Source of the DNA: Anaerolineae bacterium
GTDB taxonomy: Bacteria > Chloroflexota > Anaerolineae > Aggregatilineales > Aggregatilineaceae
DNA: 33,108 nucleotides
NCBI GenBank assembly: GCA_016930015.1
Contig: JAFGHR010000104.1
Location: forward strand, 1-33,108
Direction: 5' to 3'
Shown here: positions 8,361-16,854 of the stretch, in pieces
Numbering within the stretch: the stretch's first letter is position 1
Layout of the letters: every line of letters begins with the position of its first letter
Made by a program: the position numbers and the translations under genes
Notes under the pieces: generated by a model
Seen by the model: the letters and a program-made list of their open reading frames with translations, nothing else
The model's database searches: none
What the model was told of the DNA's origin: nothing

Positions 8361-8822
8361 CTATCTATTTTTGATCGACCAGTCAAAACCAATGGTCGGA
8401 TCGTCGAACGGGATACGTTCTTCATCAGGATCAGATGGATCGTAGCTGCGGGTCGTATGGTAAAACACCATCGCGGGTTTGTTACCAAGCACCTGGTAAC
8501 CGTGGGCCACACCCTGCGGGATCAGGATCAGGAGCGCGTTGTCTTCCCCGGCATAAATCACCTGGGTTTCGCCGTGAGTCGGTGAGTCGCTGCGCTGGTC
8601 GTACAGCACCACGCGCACCATACCATCGGCCACGTACCACAAATCATCCTGGTGTTTGTGCCAGTGAAACGCCTTGATCACGCCTGGGTAGGTCCTGGTA
8701 AACGAGGTCTGGCCGAAGCGGGTCATCAAGCCATCGTCGTCACGCAGAATCTCGCGGAAGTACCCCCGGTCGTCACAGTTTGTGACCAGGTGCTTGATAA
8801 CCACGTCGTGAATAGTGCCCAT
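8361..8822 (-). CDS. RmlC-like dTDP-sugar epimerase family cupin
   Basis: This 153-residue protein resembles dTDP-4-dehydrorhamnose 3,5-epimerases (RmlC/RfbC). It has the DDRGYFREI N-terminal motif, the PGVIKAFHWHKHQDD segment with the histidine of the active pocket, and an IPQGVAHGYQVL strand. It is shorter than typical RmlC (about 180 residues) and belongs to the compact branch often annotated as sugar 3,4-ketoisomerase or epimerase-like. The frame is open to 8906, but GGGAGA 5 nt ahead of the ATG at 8822 marks the start. It is followed after 9 nt by the aldo/keto reductase, which suggests the pair acts on a keto-sugar intermediate. Confidence 0.82.
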   Translation of the reverse strand: MGTIHDVVIKHLVTNCDDRGYFREILRDDDGLMTRFGQTSFTRTYPGVIKAFHWHKHQDDLWYVADGMVRVVLYDQRSDSPTHGETQVIYAGEDNALLILIPQGVAHGYQVLGNKPAMVFYHTTRSYDPSDPDEERIPFDDPTIGFDWSIKNR

Positions 8823-8909
8823 TGATGTCTCCCTTGGTCGAGAAAATGAAAAATAATTGTACACCACACCCCATTGTACCGCCTGCTGGCGCCTGTTCCC
8901 CAACAAAAA

Positions 8910-9893
8910 TCATGGCACGTGTGCGCCTGAAAAATAACGCCGGATCGCCAGGAGGCACACCAGCGTCACGAGCAGCGGTCCTGACACTACCGGCGCAGGA
9001 TACCAGTCGATAAACGGGATATCCTGGAACCATTCCATCTCGTGAGGTGGCAGCGCCATCGCCGCCAACGTTTCGCGGTACGTGTAGCGCGAAAACGTGA
9101 TCAGAGTTGAGAGCGTCATCAGGCCAAAATCGAGCAGCGCCAGCCACCAGGCCAGGGCAAACCGGTGCGCCAACCCCCAGATCAACCCTGCCAAGGCCAG
9201 CATCGCCACGTCCAGCGCCAGGATTCCGGTTGTGCCGGTCAACATCACGCCGAACCAGGGAAACACTCCGTTGACCAGGACCAGACTGTACAGCGCCACG
9301 ATGTACAGCATAAGGATAACGCACACCACCCGCACCCGCAGCGGAATCCGCTCCAACCACGAAGGGGCCGGGCTGCTGCGTGCGAAGGTCTGCTGCACCG
9401 CGCGGCCTTGATAAAAACGGATCAACAGCCAGGGTAACACCGGATACAGGACCACATTCAGCGGCAGGGTCAGCACCACCCCGGCTATTGATGTTGCTTT
9501 TGAGGTGAGAAACATCAGGTAGAGGATCACCGTCAGCGGAAAACCGGCGAGCATCCAGAACCACAACAGGGTGAGCATGGCGGCGCCTGCCCACCGCTGT
9601 AACTTCAGGTGCGCATAACCAAGCGGAATACACACGGCGGCAATCGCATAATAACCTGCGGTTTGCGCCGTGATGTAGGCGAATACGAACGAACCGAACC
9701 GGAACCCTTCATAATGAAACGGCCCGCCTTCGATGAACAGGTAAAACGCCTGCACTTCCAACGGGCCGATGAACGCGGCGGTGATTCCCAGCAGCAGAAT
9801 CGCGCCGCCGAAAATGCGCAACATCCGGCTGCGGTCTGCGTAGCCGGGCGCTTCTGACTCAAGCAGATCGTAGGTCTGTGAGAGCGTGAACAT
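8910..9893 (-). CDS. Polytopic membrane protein of unknown function
   Basis: This 327-residue protein has about eight hydrophobic helices spread over its whole length and a short soluble N-terminus. I do not recognise a family or any catalytic motif. A GGAGG site lies about 8 nt ahead of the ATG at 9893, which is preferred over the longer frame starting at 9953 because that extension overlaps the preceding gene. It begins 22 nt after the end of another polytopic membrane protein on the same strand, so the two probably form an operon and perhaps a membrane complex. No motif indicates transport, enzymatic or sensory function. Confidence 0.7.
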   Translation of the reverse strand: MFTLSQTYDLLESEAPGYADRSRMLRIFGGAILLLGITAAFIGPLEVQAFYLFIEGGPFHYEGFRFGSFVFAYITAQTAGYYAIAAVCIPLGYAHLKLQRWAGAAMLTLLWFWMLAGFPLTVILYLMFLTSKATSIAGVVLTLPLNVVLYPVLPWLLIRFYQGRAVQQTFARSSPAPSWLERIPLRVRVVCVILMLYIVALYSLVLVNGVFPWFGVMLTGTTGILALDVAMLALAGLIWGLAHRFALAWWLALLDFGLMTLSTLITFSRYTYRETLAAMALPPHEMEWFQDIPFIDWYPAPVVSGPLLVTLVCLLAIRRYFSGAHVP

Positions 9894-9915
9894 GTTACCA
9901 ACCTCCATCGGTCGC

Positions 9916-10926
9916 TTACATTTCGGCGGTAACCGGGCGCACCGGCAGATCACCTCGCTCGCGTGCGCCGAGGTGCTGCCACAAACGCCGGAGCTGCCAG
10001 ATCGTTACGATGCTCACAAGACTGCGCCCGGTGAAGGCTTCGAGGTCCTGCCCGATCCCAAACACCAGGAAAAACACCAGAAACCCACTGACCAGCGCCA
10101 GCCGGTGCCGGTCCGACCACGCGGCGCCGCCGTTATTCAGCCACGTCAGGAGCACGAACTCAGCCGCAACCATGACCAGCAGGCTCACGAACATGATCAG
10201 CAGCGGCGGGCGGAAATCAAACTCCGGGATCATGTACGTGCCGATCATGATCGCCGTCATCCCAACACCCCCCACCAGACCGAATATCACCGGGCGGGGA
10301 GTGGGCCGTTGGCGCGGTGCGAATGGTTCCGCCGGGATGATAAGCGCCACTCCGATCAAGACGGCGACTAACCCGATCAAAACGAATGCGCCCGGCAGCG
10401 GCGGGATAAACGGGGCAAAGGTCCCGATCACCAGTGTCCAGCCCGGCAGCGCGACGCAGCAGGTGATCAGTTTACGCGTGCTGATCCATGATTCGTGGCG
10501 CTGCGCCGGATAGATCATCTCGGCGAGCAGGATGGCGCAGATGATACTGATCACCGCGTGAAAATGCACAACGCCTACCGCCATCGTCCAGGTAAACGCA
10601 TACACATGTGAATACTCACCCAGCGCCCCCAGGTCTTCCCAGTCCGGGTTAAAGAGCACGCGGGTGACGATCCCCTCAAAAAACAGGCCGAAGGCCAGCC
10701 CTAACAGCACCAGGCTGATCCAGCCTTTGCGAGAGCGAACAACCAGTTCGCGGACGATCAACGCGCCGCAGCCGTAAGGCACCACGGTGATCACAAACAG
10801 CAGCGGGTTAAAAAACTCCAGCGGTGACAGGTAGCTGGACACCAACTCCCCCAGCAGCGGCGACAGGAAAAATAACGTTTGTGCCGGTGTCAGGTTTGCC
10901 AGTCGTGAATTCAGTTTAAACAGCAT
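9916..10926 (-). CDS. Polytopic membrane protein of unknown function
   Basis: This 336-residue protein has about nine transmembrane helices. Its N-terminal part (SPLLGELVSSYLSPLEFFNP, then YGCGALIVREL, then LGLAFGLFFEG) follows a pattern I have seen in uncharacterised actinobacterial and chloroflexal membrane proteins. No role is known. The Glu residue in the LFFEG helix and the Arg-Glu pair in VREL are polar residues inside or next to membrane segments and may be functional. GGGGA lies about 6 nt ahead of the ATG at 10926; the alternative at 10953 has no SD. It precedes the 327-residue membrane protein by 22 nt, which suggests co-expression. Confidence 0.72.
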   Translation of the reverse strand: MLFKLNSRLANLTPAQTLFFLSPLLGELVSSYLSPLEFFNPLLFVITVVPYGCGALIVRELVVRSRKGWISLVLLGLAFGLFFEGIVTRVLFNPDWEDLGALGEYSHVYAFTWTMAVGVVHFHAVISIICAILLAEMIYPAQRHESWISTRKLITCCVALPGWTLVIGTFAPFIPPLPGAFVLIGLVAVLIGVALIIPAEPFAPRQRPTPRPVIFGLVGGVGMTAIMIGTYMIPEFDFRPPLLIMFVSLLVMVAAEFVLLTWLNNGGAAWSDRHRLALVSGFLVFFLVFGIGQDLEAFTGRSLVSIVTIWQLRRLWQHLGARERGDLPVRPVTAEM

Positions 10927-11021
10927 ATAGTCCCCATTCGTGACCTGAACCATTTACGCTATCAACTACTACGGTTCTGCGCGGCCTAAGTCGCAAGTGG
11001 GGCTGTCGTGTTAATGCGGCG

Positions 11022-12269
11022 CTAGTGCGTTTCCTTGTATTCGGCGGGAACCTGGTCGGCGCCGTCCCACACCACGCGGCGGAAGTGGTTCGGATCGGTA
11101 TTGCCTTCCGAGTTGATCAGCAGCACCTGTGACTCGGCGTTGAGTCGCAGCCTGTCGCGCAAATCGGCCAGTTCCGGGCGCTCCATGATAAACATCAGGG
11201 CACCGAGCGTCACCGCGCCGGATTCACCCGACACGATGAACGGATCACCCGCCAGCGGCACGCCGTACACGCGCATCCCCTTAGCCGCGACATAGTCCGG
11301 GCATGACAGGAACGCGTCCGCGCAATCGCGCAGAATATCCCATGCCAGCGGGCTGGGATCGCCGCAAGCCAGCCCGGCCATGATCGTATCCAGGTCACCG
11401 GGATAAGTGTGCGGGCTGCCGTCGCCAAGCTCGACGGAGCGGTATAAACAGGCGGCGGTTTCGGGTTCCACGACCACGGCCACCGGGTCATCCTGGCCGA
11501 AAAGCTGGTGATAAAACCCGATCGTGGATGCGGCCAACGCGCCAACACCGGCCTGTACAAATACATGTGTGGGTTTGATGATCCCCTGGGCGTTGATCTG
11601 CTCTTGAGCTTCGTTTAGCATAGTCGTGTAACCCTGCATCACCCAGCGCGGGACATCCTCGTAACCTTCCCATGCCGTATCCGAGATCACATGCCAGCCG
11701 TTTTGTTGAGCATCAACCGTCACCTGCCGTACAGCGTCATCATACGTCCCGTCGATCACGTGGACTTCCGCGCCGCTGCTCTCGATGGCTTTGATCCGCG
11801 CCTGGCTCGTAAACTTGTGCACGTAGATTACCGCGCGAAACCCCATCGCCTTCGCTGCCCACGCGACACCGCGCCCGTGATTGCCATCGGTGGCCGTCGC
11901 AAACGTGATATCACCCAGTTTTTGCCGGATGGCATCGGATGTTAGCTCCGAAAATGGGATTTCGAGGTGCTCCATGTCCAACCGGGACTGCACAAACCGG
12001 TACATGGCAAACGATCCGCCCAGCACCTTAAACGAGTTGAGCGTCAGCCGCACCGATTCATCCTTGACCCAGATGCCACCCAAACCCATCATCGCGGCGA
12101 GGTTGGGCAGACTTTTGAGCGGGCTGATGCGATAGCCGGGAATCTGGCGGTGAAAGCTACGCGTCAGCCGTGATATTCCCGCCGGGATAATCTCGTTTAC
12201 CGCCGGGCTGGTGCCGGACGACAGCACAAAGGGGTTTGCGATCCAGTTAACCGGAAAATTTTCTTTCAT
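11022..12269 (-). CDS. dpaL: Diaminopropionate ammonia-lyase (PLP enzyme)
   Basis: This 415-residue fold-type II PLP enzyme matches diaminopropionate ammonia-lyase (YgeX), which splits 2,3-diaminopropionate into pyruvate and two ammonia molecules. The PLP lysine is Lys81 in NSFKVLGG. Asp128 in TDGNHGRG and Asp197 in DTAWEGYE lie at the same relative spacing as the two catalytic aspartates described in the E. coli enzyme (Lys77, Asp120, Asp189). The GESGAVTLGAL loop near the C-terminus holds the cofactor phosphate or ring. Length is normal. A weak SD precedes the ATG. The neighbouring proline dehydrogenase on the same strand suggests a small amino-acid catabolism group, although 84 nt separate them. 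Confidence 0.92.
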   Translation of the reverse strand: MKENFPVNWIANPFVLSSGTSPAVNEIIPAGISRLTRSFHRQIPGYRISPLKSLPNLAAMMGLGGIWVKDESVRLTLNSFKVLGGSFAMYRFVQSRLDMEHLEIPFSELTSDAIRQKLGDITFATATDGNHGRGVAWAAKAMGFRAVIYVHKFTSQARIKAIESSGAEVHVIDGTYDDAVRQVTVDAQQNGWHVISDTAWEGYEDVPRWVMQGYTTMLNEAQEQINAQGIIKPTHVFVQAGVGALAASTIGFYHQLFGQDDPVAVVVEPETAACLYRSVELGDGSPHTYPGDLDTIMAGLACGDPSPLAWDILRDCADAFLSCPDYVAAKGMRVYGVPLAGDPFIVSGESGAVTLGALMFIMERPELADLRDRLRLNAESQVLLINSEGNTDPNHFRRVVWDGADQVPAEYKETH

Positions 12270-12353
12270 GAGATTCCGTTGTTCTCCATCTATCCTATGT
12301 TGTGTCTAATGCCCCAGGCAGCACGCGAAATGAGCCAGCATCACCGGCGGAAC

Positions 12354-13286
12354 CTAGCGCCGGAAAAAGTTACTCACAAAGAACCAGATATTGGCCGGGC
12401 GTTCGGCCAGGCGCCGCATAAAATACGGGTACCACTGCGTCCCATACGGCACATACACCCGCATGGTGTACCCGTCATCGCGCAGTTGTTCTTGCAGTTT
12501 GGGCCGGATGCCGTACAGCATCTGGAATTCGAAACTGTCGGGTGATATGTTGTGCGCGGTGATGTGTGTTTTGCTGGCGCTGATCATATTGTCGTCGTGG
12601 GTAGCAATGCCCAGGTATGCCCCGGCGGCGCAGGCTTCCGGCGTCAAAAAGTGCTGCATCAGGTGCACAAAGTTAGCGTCTACGTCGGCTTTGTCGGCGA
12701 ACGCCCGGTCGGGCGGTTCTTTATACGCGCCTTTGCACAACCGGACAAATGCGCCTGTTTGCGCCAGGGCACGCATATCATCCTCACTGCGATAAAGATA
12801 CGCCTGGATAACGATCCCGACATTCTCAAACCTGTCCTCATGGCGCAGCGCACGGTAGATAGCCAGCGTAACATCGGTATAATCACTGCTTTCCATATCG
12901 ATCGTGATGTGGCTGCCGGTAGTGTTGGCATGCGTCAGAATGCGGCGCATAGTATCCCGGCACAACGCCTCGTCGATATCCAGGCCAAGTTGTGTCAGCT
13001 TGAGCGAAACCGTTGCTTTGACGTCACTGGCTGCAATGGCATCAAGCAGTTTTATGTATTCGTCCGCAGCGGCACGTGCACCGGCTTCGTCCACCACGCT
13101 TTCACCCAGCAGATCAAGTGTCACGTCCAGGCCGCTGGTGTTCAGGCGCCGGACCGTGTCGATTGCATCGGGCAGCGTTTCGCCAGCCACAAACCGGTAC
13201 GCGGTGCGACGTGCCAGCCCGATATGCATGATCAAACCGCGTGCCCAGGCGGCTTGTGACAGATACAAAAATAACGAACGCAGCAT
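12354..13286 (-). CDS. Proline dehydrogenase (monofunctional)
   Basis: This 310-residue FAD enzyme oxidises proline to pyrroline-5-carboxylate, feeding electrons to quinone. The TIM-barrel signatures are clear: VSLKLTQLG, IDMESSDYTD, VIQAYLYRS, RLCKGAYKEP, IATHDD, FEFQMLYGI and, near the C-terminus, YVPYGTQWYPYFMRRLAERPAN with the Arg-Arg pair that binds the proline carboxylate. It is the short monofunctional type, lacking the aldehyde dehydrogenase half of PutA. AAAGGA lies about 9 nt ahead of the ATG at 13286. No pyrroline-5-carboxylate dehydrogenase is in the window, so the second step must be encoded elsewhere. It precedes the diaminopropionate lyase gene. Confidence 0.93.
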   Translation of the reverse strand: MLRSLFLYLSQAAWARGLIMHIGLARRTAYRFVAGETLPDAIDTVRRLNTSGLDVTLDLLGESVVDEAGARAAADEYIKLLDAIAASDVKATVSLKLTQLGLDIDEALCRDTMRRILTHANTTGSHITIDMESSDYTDVTLAIYRALRHEDRFENVGIVIQAYLYRSEDDMRALAQTGAFVRLCKGAYKEPPDRAFADKADVDANFVHLMQHFLTPEACAAGAYLGIATHDDNMISASKTHITAHNISPDSFEFQMLYGIRPKLQEQLRDDGYTMRVYVPYGTQWYPYFMRRLAERPANIWFFVSNFFRR

Positions 13287-13417
13287 TCATTAATCCTTTC
13301 GGGTTGTTTCGCATAAATCTGTTGAATTCTATTTTAGGACTTCTGGGGGTGCCCCTACAATGGCGTTTGGCAGATGACACTGCGCCGGGTGTCACCTGCT
13401 GGCCGGTAGAAGACCAG

Positions 13418-13441
13418 CAAAAAGCGCGCCGAGGGCGCGCT
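13418..13441 (-). terminator. Intrinsic terminator of the lipoprotein gene
   Basis: On the minus strand a perfect 8-bp GC-rich stem (AGCGCGCC / GGCGCGCT, 3-nt loop, 13423-13441) is followed by a run of five T. It lies 36 nt past the stop of the lipoprotein gene. Confidence 0.85.
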
Positions 13442-13476
13442 GCGGATTGACGGGACGTTATTTTTCAAGGGAATAC

Positions 13477-14295
13477 CTACGATTCAGCTTCTTCCGGTTC
13501 GAGCGACACAGGCGGCGGCGGGGCATCCCGTGATACACCCGGCACCGCGATCGCGATCTGGTAGGCACGCCCGCCGCGTTCTAACACCTGCATACCGGCA
13601 AGGCCCTCGCGGATGCTCAGCCACACATCGGTCGCCAGCCGGCCTTCCAGCCAGCGTGCTTCACTGTTTTGGGCCAGTTCCTGAAGCGTAAACGGGGCGC
13701 TGGTTGGCCATATCCAACTCGGCGCTTCTATGTCACGCGGGACTTCATAGGCGCTCAGCCACCCGGCACCGGGCAGCACACGCACCGGCTGGTCGCTCAG
13801 GGTACGGCAGCTATCCAGGATCGCTTCGTAGCCATTTTGGGGCCAGGTGTTCACGTGCCGGATCGTACGTAACTCGTTATACAAAAACACCGTGATCGAC
13901 TGAACGCCTGACGTTTCGGCGCTGGGCGGGATCAGTTCATCTTCCCAATCATAAAAACCCCGGCTGATGATGTTTTCCAAAAACGCGCGAATCGCTACAT
14001 CAGTGGCACGCGCTTCCAGAACATCTTCGTCGCCGATTTCAGTTTGCGTGGTCCATACAACCCGTCCATCACCCCACACGGTGCATGGCGGAATGCTGTT
14101 AAGGACTTCGGCAGGGCTGCCCCGGTTGGGCTGCATGTCGAGGCGGACAATGATGGTGTCGGGATCACGATTCCAGTCGAATAATCCCAACGGGCCGCCG
14201 GAGTCAGCGCCGTCGGATGAGTCGCCGTTATCGTTGCACGCAGCCATGAACAAGCCCAGGATCACGAGCGTGACCAGCAGAAGCGAACGTCGCAT
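13477..14295 (-). CDS. Predicted lipoprotein of unknown function
   Basis: This 272-residue protein starts with MRRSLLLVTLVILGLF and a lipobox ending at Cys20 (FMAAC), followed by a low-complexity Asp/Gly/Ser linker, so it is probably a lipid-anchored surface protein. The remaining soluble domain is Trp-rich and shows no enzyme motif that I recognise. It ends with a proline-rich and acidic tail. AAGGAGT 7 nt ahead of the ATG at 14295 fixes the start over the longer frame to 14391, whose extension overlaps the promoter. It has its own promoter and terminator and lies downstream of the VIT-VWA gene. A link between the two extracellular proteins is possible but not shown. Confidence 0.75.
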   Translation of the reverse strand: MRRSLLLVTLVILGLFMAACNDNGDSSDGADSGGPLGLFDWNRDPDTIIVRLDMQPNRGSPAEVLNSIPPCTVWGDGRVVWTTQTEIGDEDVLEARATDVAIRAFLENIISRGFYDWEDELIPPSAETSGVQSITVFLYNELRTIRHVNTWPQNGYEAILDSCRTLSDQPVRVLPGAGWLSAYEVPRDIEAPSWIWPTSAPFTLQELAQNSEARWLEGRLATDVWLSIREGLAGMQVLERGGRAYQIAIAVPGVSRDAPPPPVSLEPEEAES

Positions 14296-14338
14296 AGAGA
14301 GACTCCTTAAGGCGTTCTCATGTGTGTTTCTGCCATGG

Positions 14339-14367
14339 ATTGTAACTTGCTGCCGACAGCACGACAA
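14339..14367 (-). promoter_or_regulatory. Candidate promoter of the lipoprotein gene
   Basis: On the minus strand TTGTCG (14367-14362) and TACAAT (14344-14339) are 17 bp apart. The boxes match four and five of six consensus positions. It lies between the VIT-VWA terminator and the lipoprotein start, consistent with separate transcription. Confidence 0.5.
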
Positions 14368-14391
14368 GCGCAGCGAGCAGCGGGTCAGCAC

Positions 14392-14420
14392 AAAAAAGCC
14401 GGTAGGGTGTGCCTACCGGC
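14392..14420 (-). terminator. Intrinsic terminator of the VIT-VWA gene
   Basis: On the minus strand a perfect 9-bp stem (GCCGGTAGG / CCTACCGGC, 5-nt loop) is followed by six T. It starts about 40 nt after the VIT-VWA stop codon. Confidence 0.9.
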
Positions 14421-14460
14421 GTGTGTTGATTGTTCGATTTTGTTAGAGAACGGTCAACGC

Positions 14461-16701
14461 CTACTCCGGCACGACCTCATAGGCGGTGTCTTCCCACACA
14501 AACAGCACATGATCACCCAGCGACAGGAATTCGCCCACGACCGGGTCAAGTTCCAGCAGGTCGAAGTACTCATCGCTCAGGAACACGATTTCTTCCGGGG
14601 TCATGGTGTCGGGGTTGTAAAGCGTATCGATCCACATGTCATCGCGCCAGACAAAGGTGCGATCACCCGCGTACTGCACCGGCTGGGCGCCTTGTTCCAT
14701 CGGGGCATCGTAGTAGCCGCCACCGCCAGCTTCGTCATCCCCATCGGTTTTTTCACGCTCACCATTGTGTGACTGCCCCACATCAGCCGACGTGGCCGTA
14801 GGCAGTGAGGTGGGCGACATCGCGACCGCCGGGGCTTCAGCATCTTGCAGGCTGGAACTGTAATCAGCCGCGCCGACCGCCGCTTCACCCGACACCGAGG
14901 CAAAGGCTTCATTCGTCTCGCCTTCAAACACAGCCGAAGCTTCTTCGACACCGGATTGGGTGAAGATATCCTGCTCTTCGATCAGGAACGACGTGTAAGG
15001 CGTGATGATCCCGTAACGGATGCTCAACCGGACGATGCTGTCTACCAGTTCCGGGTCTTCACCGTACAGCCGGATCGCGTTGAGCAGCGCGCCGATCTTA
15101 CGCGTGGCCCACAGGCGTGGAATGAACACCTGGCCGCCCGCGTTGGACGGAAAATCCATCCGGTAGCGGTAGGTGTGTTCTTCGCCTTCAAGCTCACCCG
15201 TCAGCTTGACCGTAGCCGATCCGCTGTCACGATAACGCCCCACGATGATGATCTGGTTTCCGGCGAACAGGTCCGGCAGCGGGGTTTCGGGATACATGTC
15301 GTAGATCATCATGCCGTCAAAATCAAGCGTGATGTTGGTCATCACCGGCGAGCTGATCTTGCCGTACAGGCTGCTGACTTCCTCGTCGATACGCTCGTCA
15401 GGCCGGACATACACACCCACGCCGCGAAACTTCTGGTTAAGCTGGTCCAGCAAAAAGGTGTCCACGTCATCACCCACGCCAAACGTAAAGATACGCACGT
15501 TGGGCGGGGCCATACTCTCGACGTTGTCCAGAATGGCGCTGGCGTCGGTTTCACCTTCGGTGGGCAGGCCATCGGTCAGGAACAAGACCACGGTCGAGCG
15601 CTCGCGGTCACTCATTTTCATGGCTTCGTGTAGCGCCGCGTCGATATCCGTGCCGCCGAGGGCTTCCAGGTTATCAACCCAGTCTTGAGCCCGTTCGACT
15701 TCGGACACCGGCTGCAAATCCAGCGCGTACAGGTTGTAGCCCGTGCTGAACACGACCACGTTAAAGCGGTCACGGCGGTTCAAGTTGTCCAGCACAAACT
15801 TGACGGCTTCCCGCGCCTGGTCCCACTTGTCGCCGTACATCGAGCCGGATTGATCCAGCACGATGATCACGTCCTTGGGGATCACACGGTCCTCGTCGGC
15901 TTCAACCGGCGGCGTGATCATGAGTGTAAAAAAGCCGTCTTCCTGCGCGCCTTCACGATAGGTCAGCAGGTTGGCGTTGATCTCGTCGCTCGCCAGGCCG
16001 TAATACAGGCTGAAGTCGGTGTCAGGCCGGGTATAGCTGGCCTCGTACCCGGCCTTAAACGCGTATTTGCCCTGGCGCGAGATGGCGATCGGGTGCGTGG
16101 GCGAGTAAATGGCGCTGATCTCGTCGTTGGATTCAACCTCAACGCTGATGCTCAGGCTTTCGACCGGGCGGCGCGTGAACTGGTCGGTGCGCAGCGGGTA
16201 TTCATAGTGAACCAGCCCGTTTTCGACCGGCAAAAGCTGGCCGTACTCGATCTCGATCTTGACTTCAGACTGGGGTTGAATCGGAAATACGCTGGCCTGG
16301 ATCGCGCCCGCGCCGACGTATTCCAGCAGGGCTGGATCACGAATCTGCCGGACGATCTCGTCGTAAATCTGGCGGGCTTCGTCGGCATCCAGAATCTTGG
16401 CTTCGATCGGCCTGCCGTCAACCCACATCACGAGGTCAGATACAGCCGCGCCAACCGGCAGCGGAAAGATGTAGGTTCCTTCGGCAATTGAATTACTATC
16501 GTTATAAAATACCTGCTCGATACGCGTGGTCGCGACCTGGTTATCGATTTTGACGTGGACACGGTGCAGATCGATGATCACGCCCGAACGCTGGAACAGG
16601 GGAACAGTGATCGTGTTAGGGGCGGCGTCGTGGGCCAGCGCCGGAGCGGCACCTGCCACCAGCACACACATGAGCACTAATGCGGTAAACGTGCGTTTCA
16701 T
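14461..16701 (-). CDS. Secreted VIT and VWA domain protein
   Basis: This 746-residue exported protein has a signal peptide (MKRTFTALV... cleaving after ALA near residue 27) and a VIT domain at about residues 35-150 (recognisable from EGTYIFPLP and the DEARQIYDEIV segment). A von Willebrand factor A domain follows at about 275-450, with the metal-binding MIDAS motif Asp283-Gln-Ser-Gly-Ser and FLTDGLPTEGE. The C-terminal third is a beta-rich region plus a low-complexity Ala/Ser/Gly linker and a short Tyr/Asp/Glu-rich end domain. The arrangement matches bacterial relatives of inter-alpha-trypsin inhibitor heavy chains, thought to mediate metal-dependent adhesion. GGAGG is 5 nt from the ATG at 16701; upstream ATG/GTG codons overlap it. 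It has no transmembrane or sorting signal at its C-terminus. Confidence 0.88.
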   Translation of the reverse strand: MKRTFTALVLMCVLVAGAAPALAHDAAPNTITVPLFQRSGVIIDLHRVHVKIDNQVATTRIEQVFYNDSNSIAEGTYIFPLPVGAAVSDLVMWVDGRPIEAKILDADEARQIYDEIVRQIRDPALLEYVGAGAIQASVFPIQPQSEVKIEIEYGQLLPVENGLVHYEYPLRTDQFTRRPVESLSISVEVESNDEISAIYSPTHPIAISRQGKYAFKAGYEASYTRPDTDFSLYYGLASDEINANLLTYREGAQEDGFFTLMITPPVEADEDRVIPKDVIIVLDQSGSMYGDKWDQAREAVKFVLDNLNRRDRFNVVVFSTGYNLYALDLQPVSEVERAQDWVDNLEALGGTDIDAALHEAMKMSDRERSTVVLFLTDGLPTEGETDASAILDNVESMAPPNVRIFTFGVGDDVDTFLLDQLNQKFRGVGVYVRPDERIDEEVSSLYGKISSPVMTNITLDFDGMMIYDMYPETPLPDLFAGNQIIIVGRYRDSGSATVKLTGELEGEEHTYRYRMDFPSNAGGQVFIPRLWATRKIGALLNAIRLYGEDPELVDSIVRLSIRYGIITPYTSFLIEEQDIFTQSGVEEASAVFEGETNEAFASVSGEAAVGAADYSSSLQDAEAPAVAMSPTSLPTATSADVGQSHNGEREKTDGDDEAGGGGYYDAPMEQGAQPVQYAGDRTFVWRDDMWIDTLYNPDTMTPEEIVFLSDEYFDLLELDPVVGEFLSLGDHVLFVWEDTAYEVVPE

Positions 16702-16750
16702 CATATCCTCCACAACTCTACAACACCTGATGGGCTGTTCATGGCATAGG

Positions 16751-16800
16751 CTGTAACGGCGTTATGCTAACGGGCCGTTTGTTAACGGGTCGTTATGCTA
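16751..16800. repeat. Short repeats upstream of the VIT-VWA gene
   Basis: CGTTATGCTA occurs at 16760-16769 and 16791-16800, and TAACGG cores occur three times between 16754 and 16790, in a 50-bp stretch between the VIT-VWA gene and the hydrolase gene. They may be regulator-binding half sites or simple duplication. Confidence 0.35.
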
Positions 16801-16854
16801 TAGACGCCGCCGGGTTGCTAAAAGTTCCCGCCAGATCAGGTTGTGTGAGGCAGC

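Noticed and set aside
7605..8585. 326-codon plus-strand frame
   Set aside because: It is antisense to the aldo/keto reductase and cupin genes, with no SD and no recognisable domain.
15685..16491. 268-codon plus-strand frame
   Set aside because: It is antisense to the VIT-VWA gene, which has signal peptide, VIT and MIDAS motifs.
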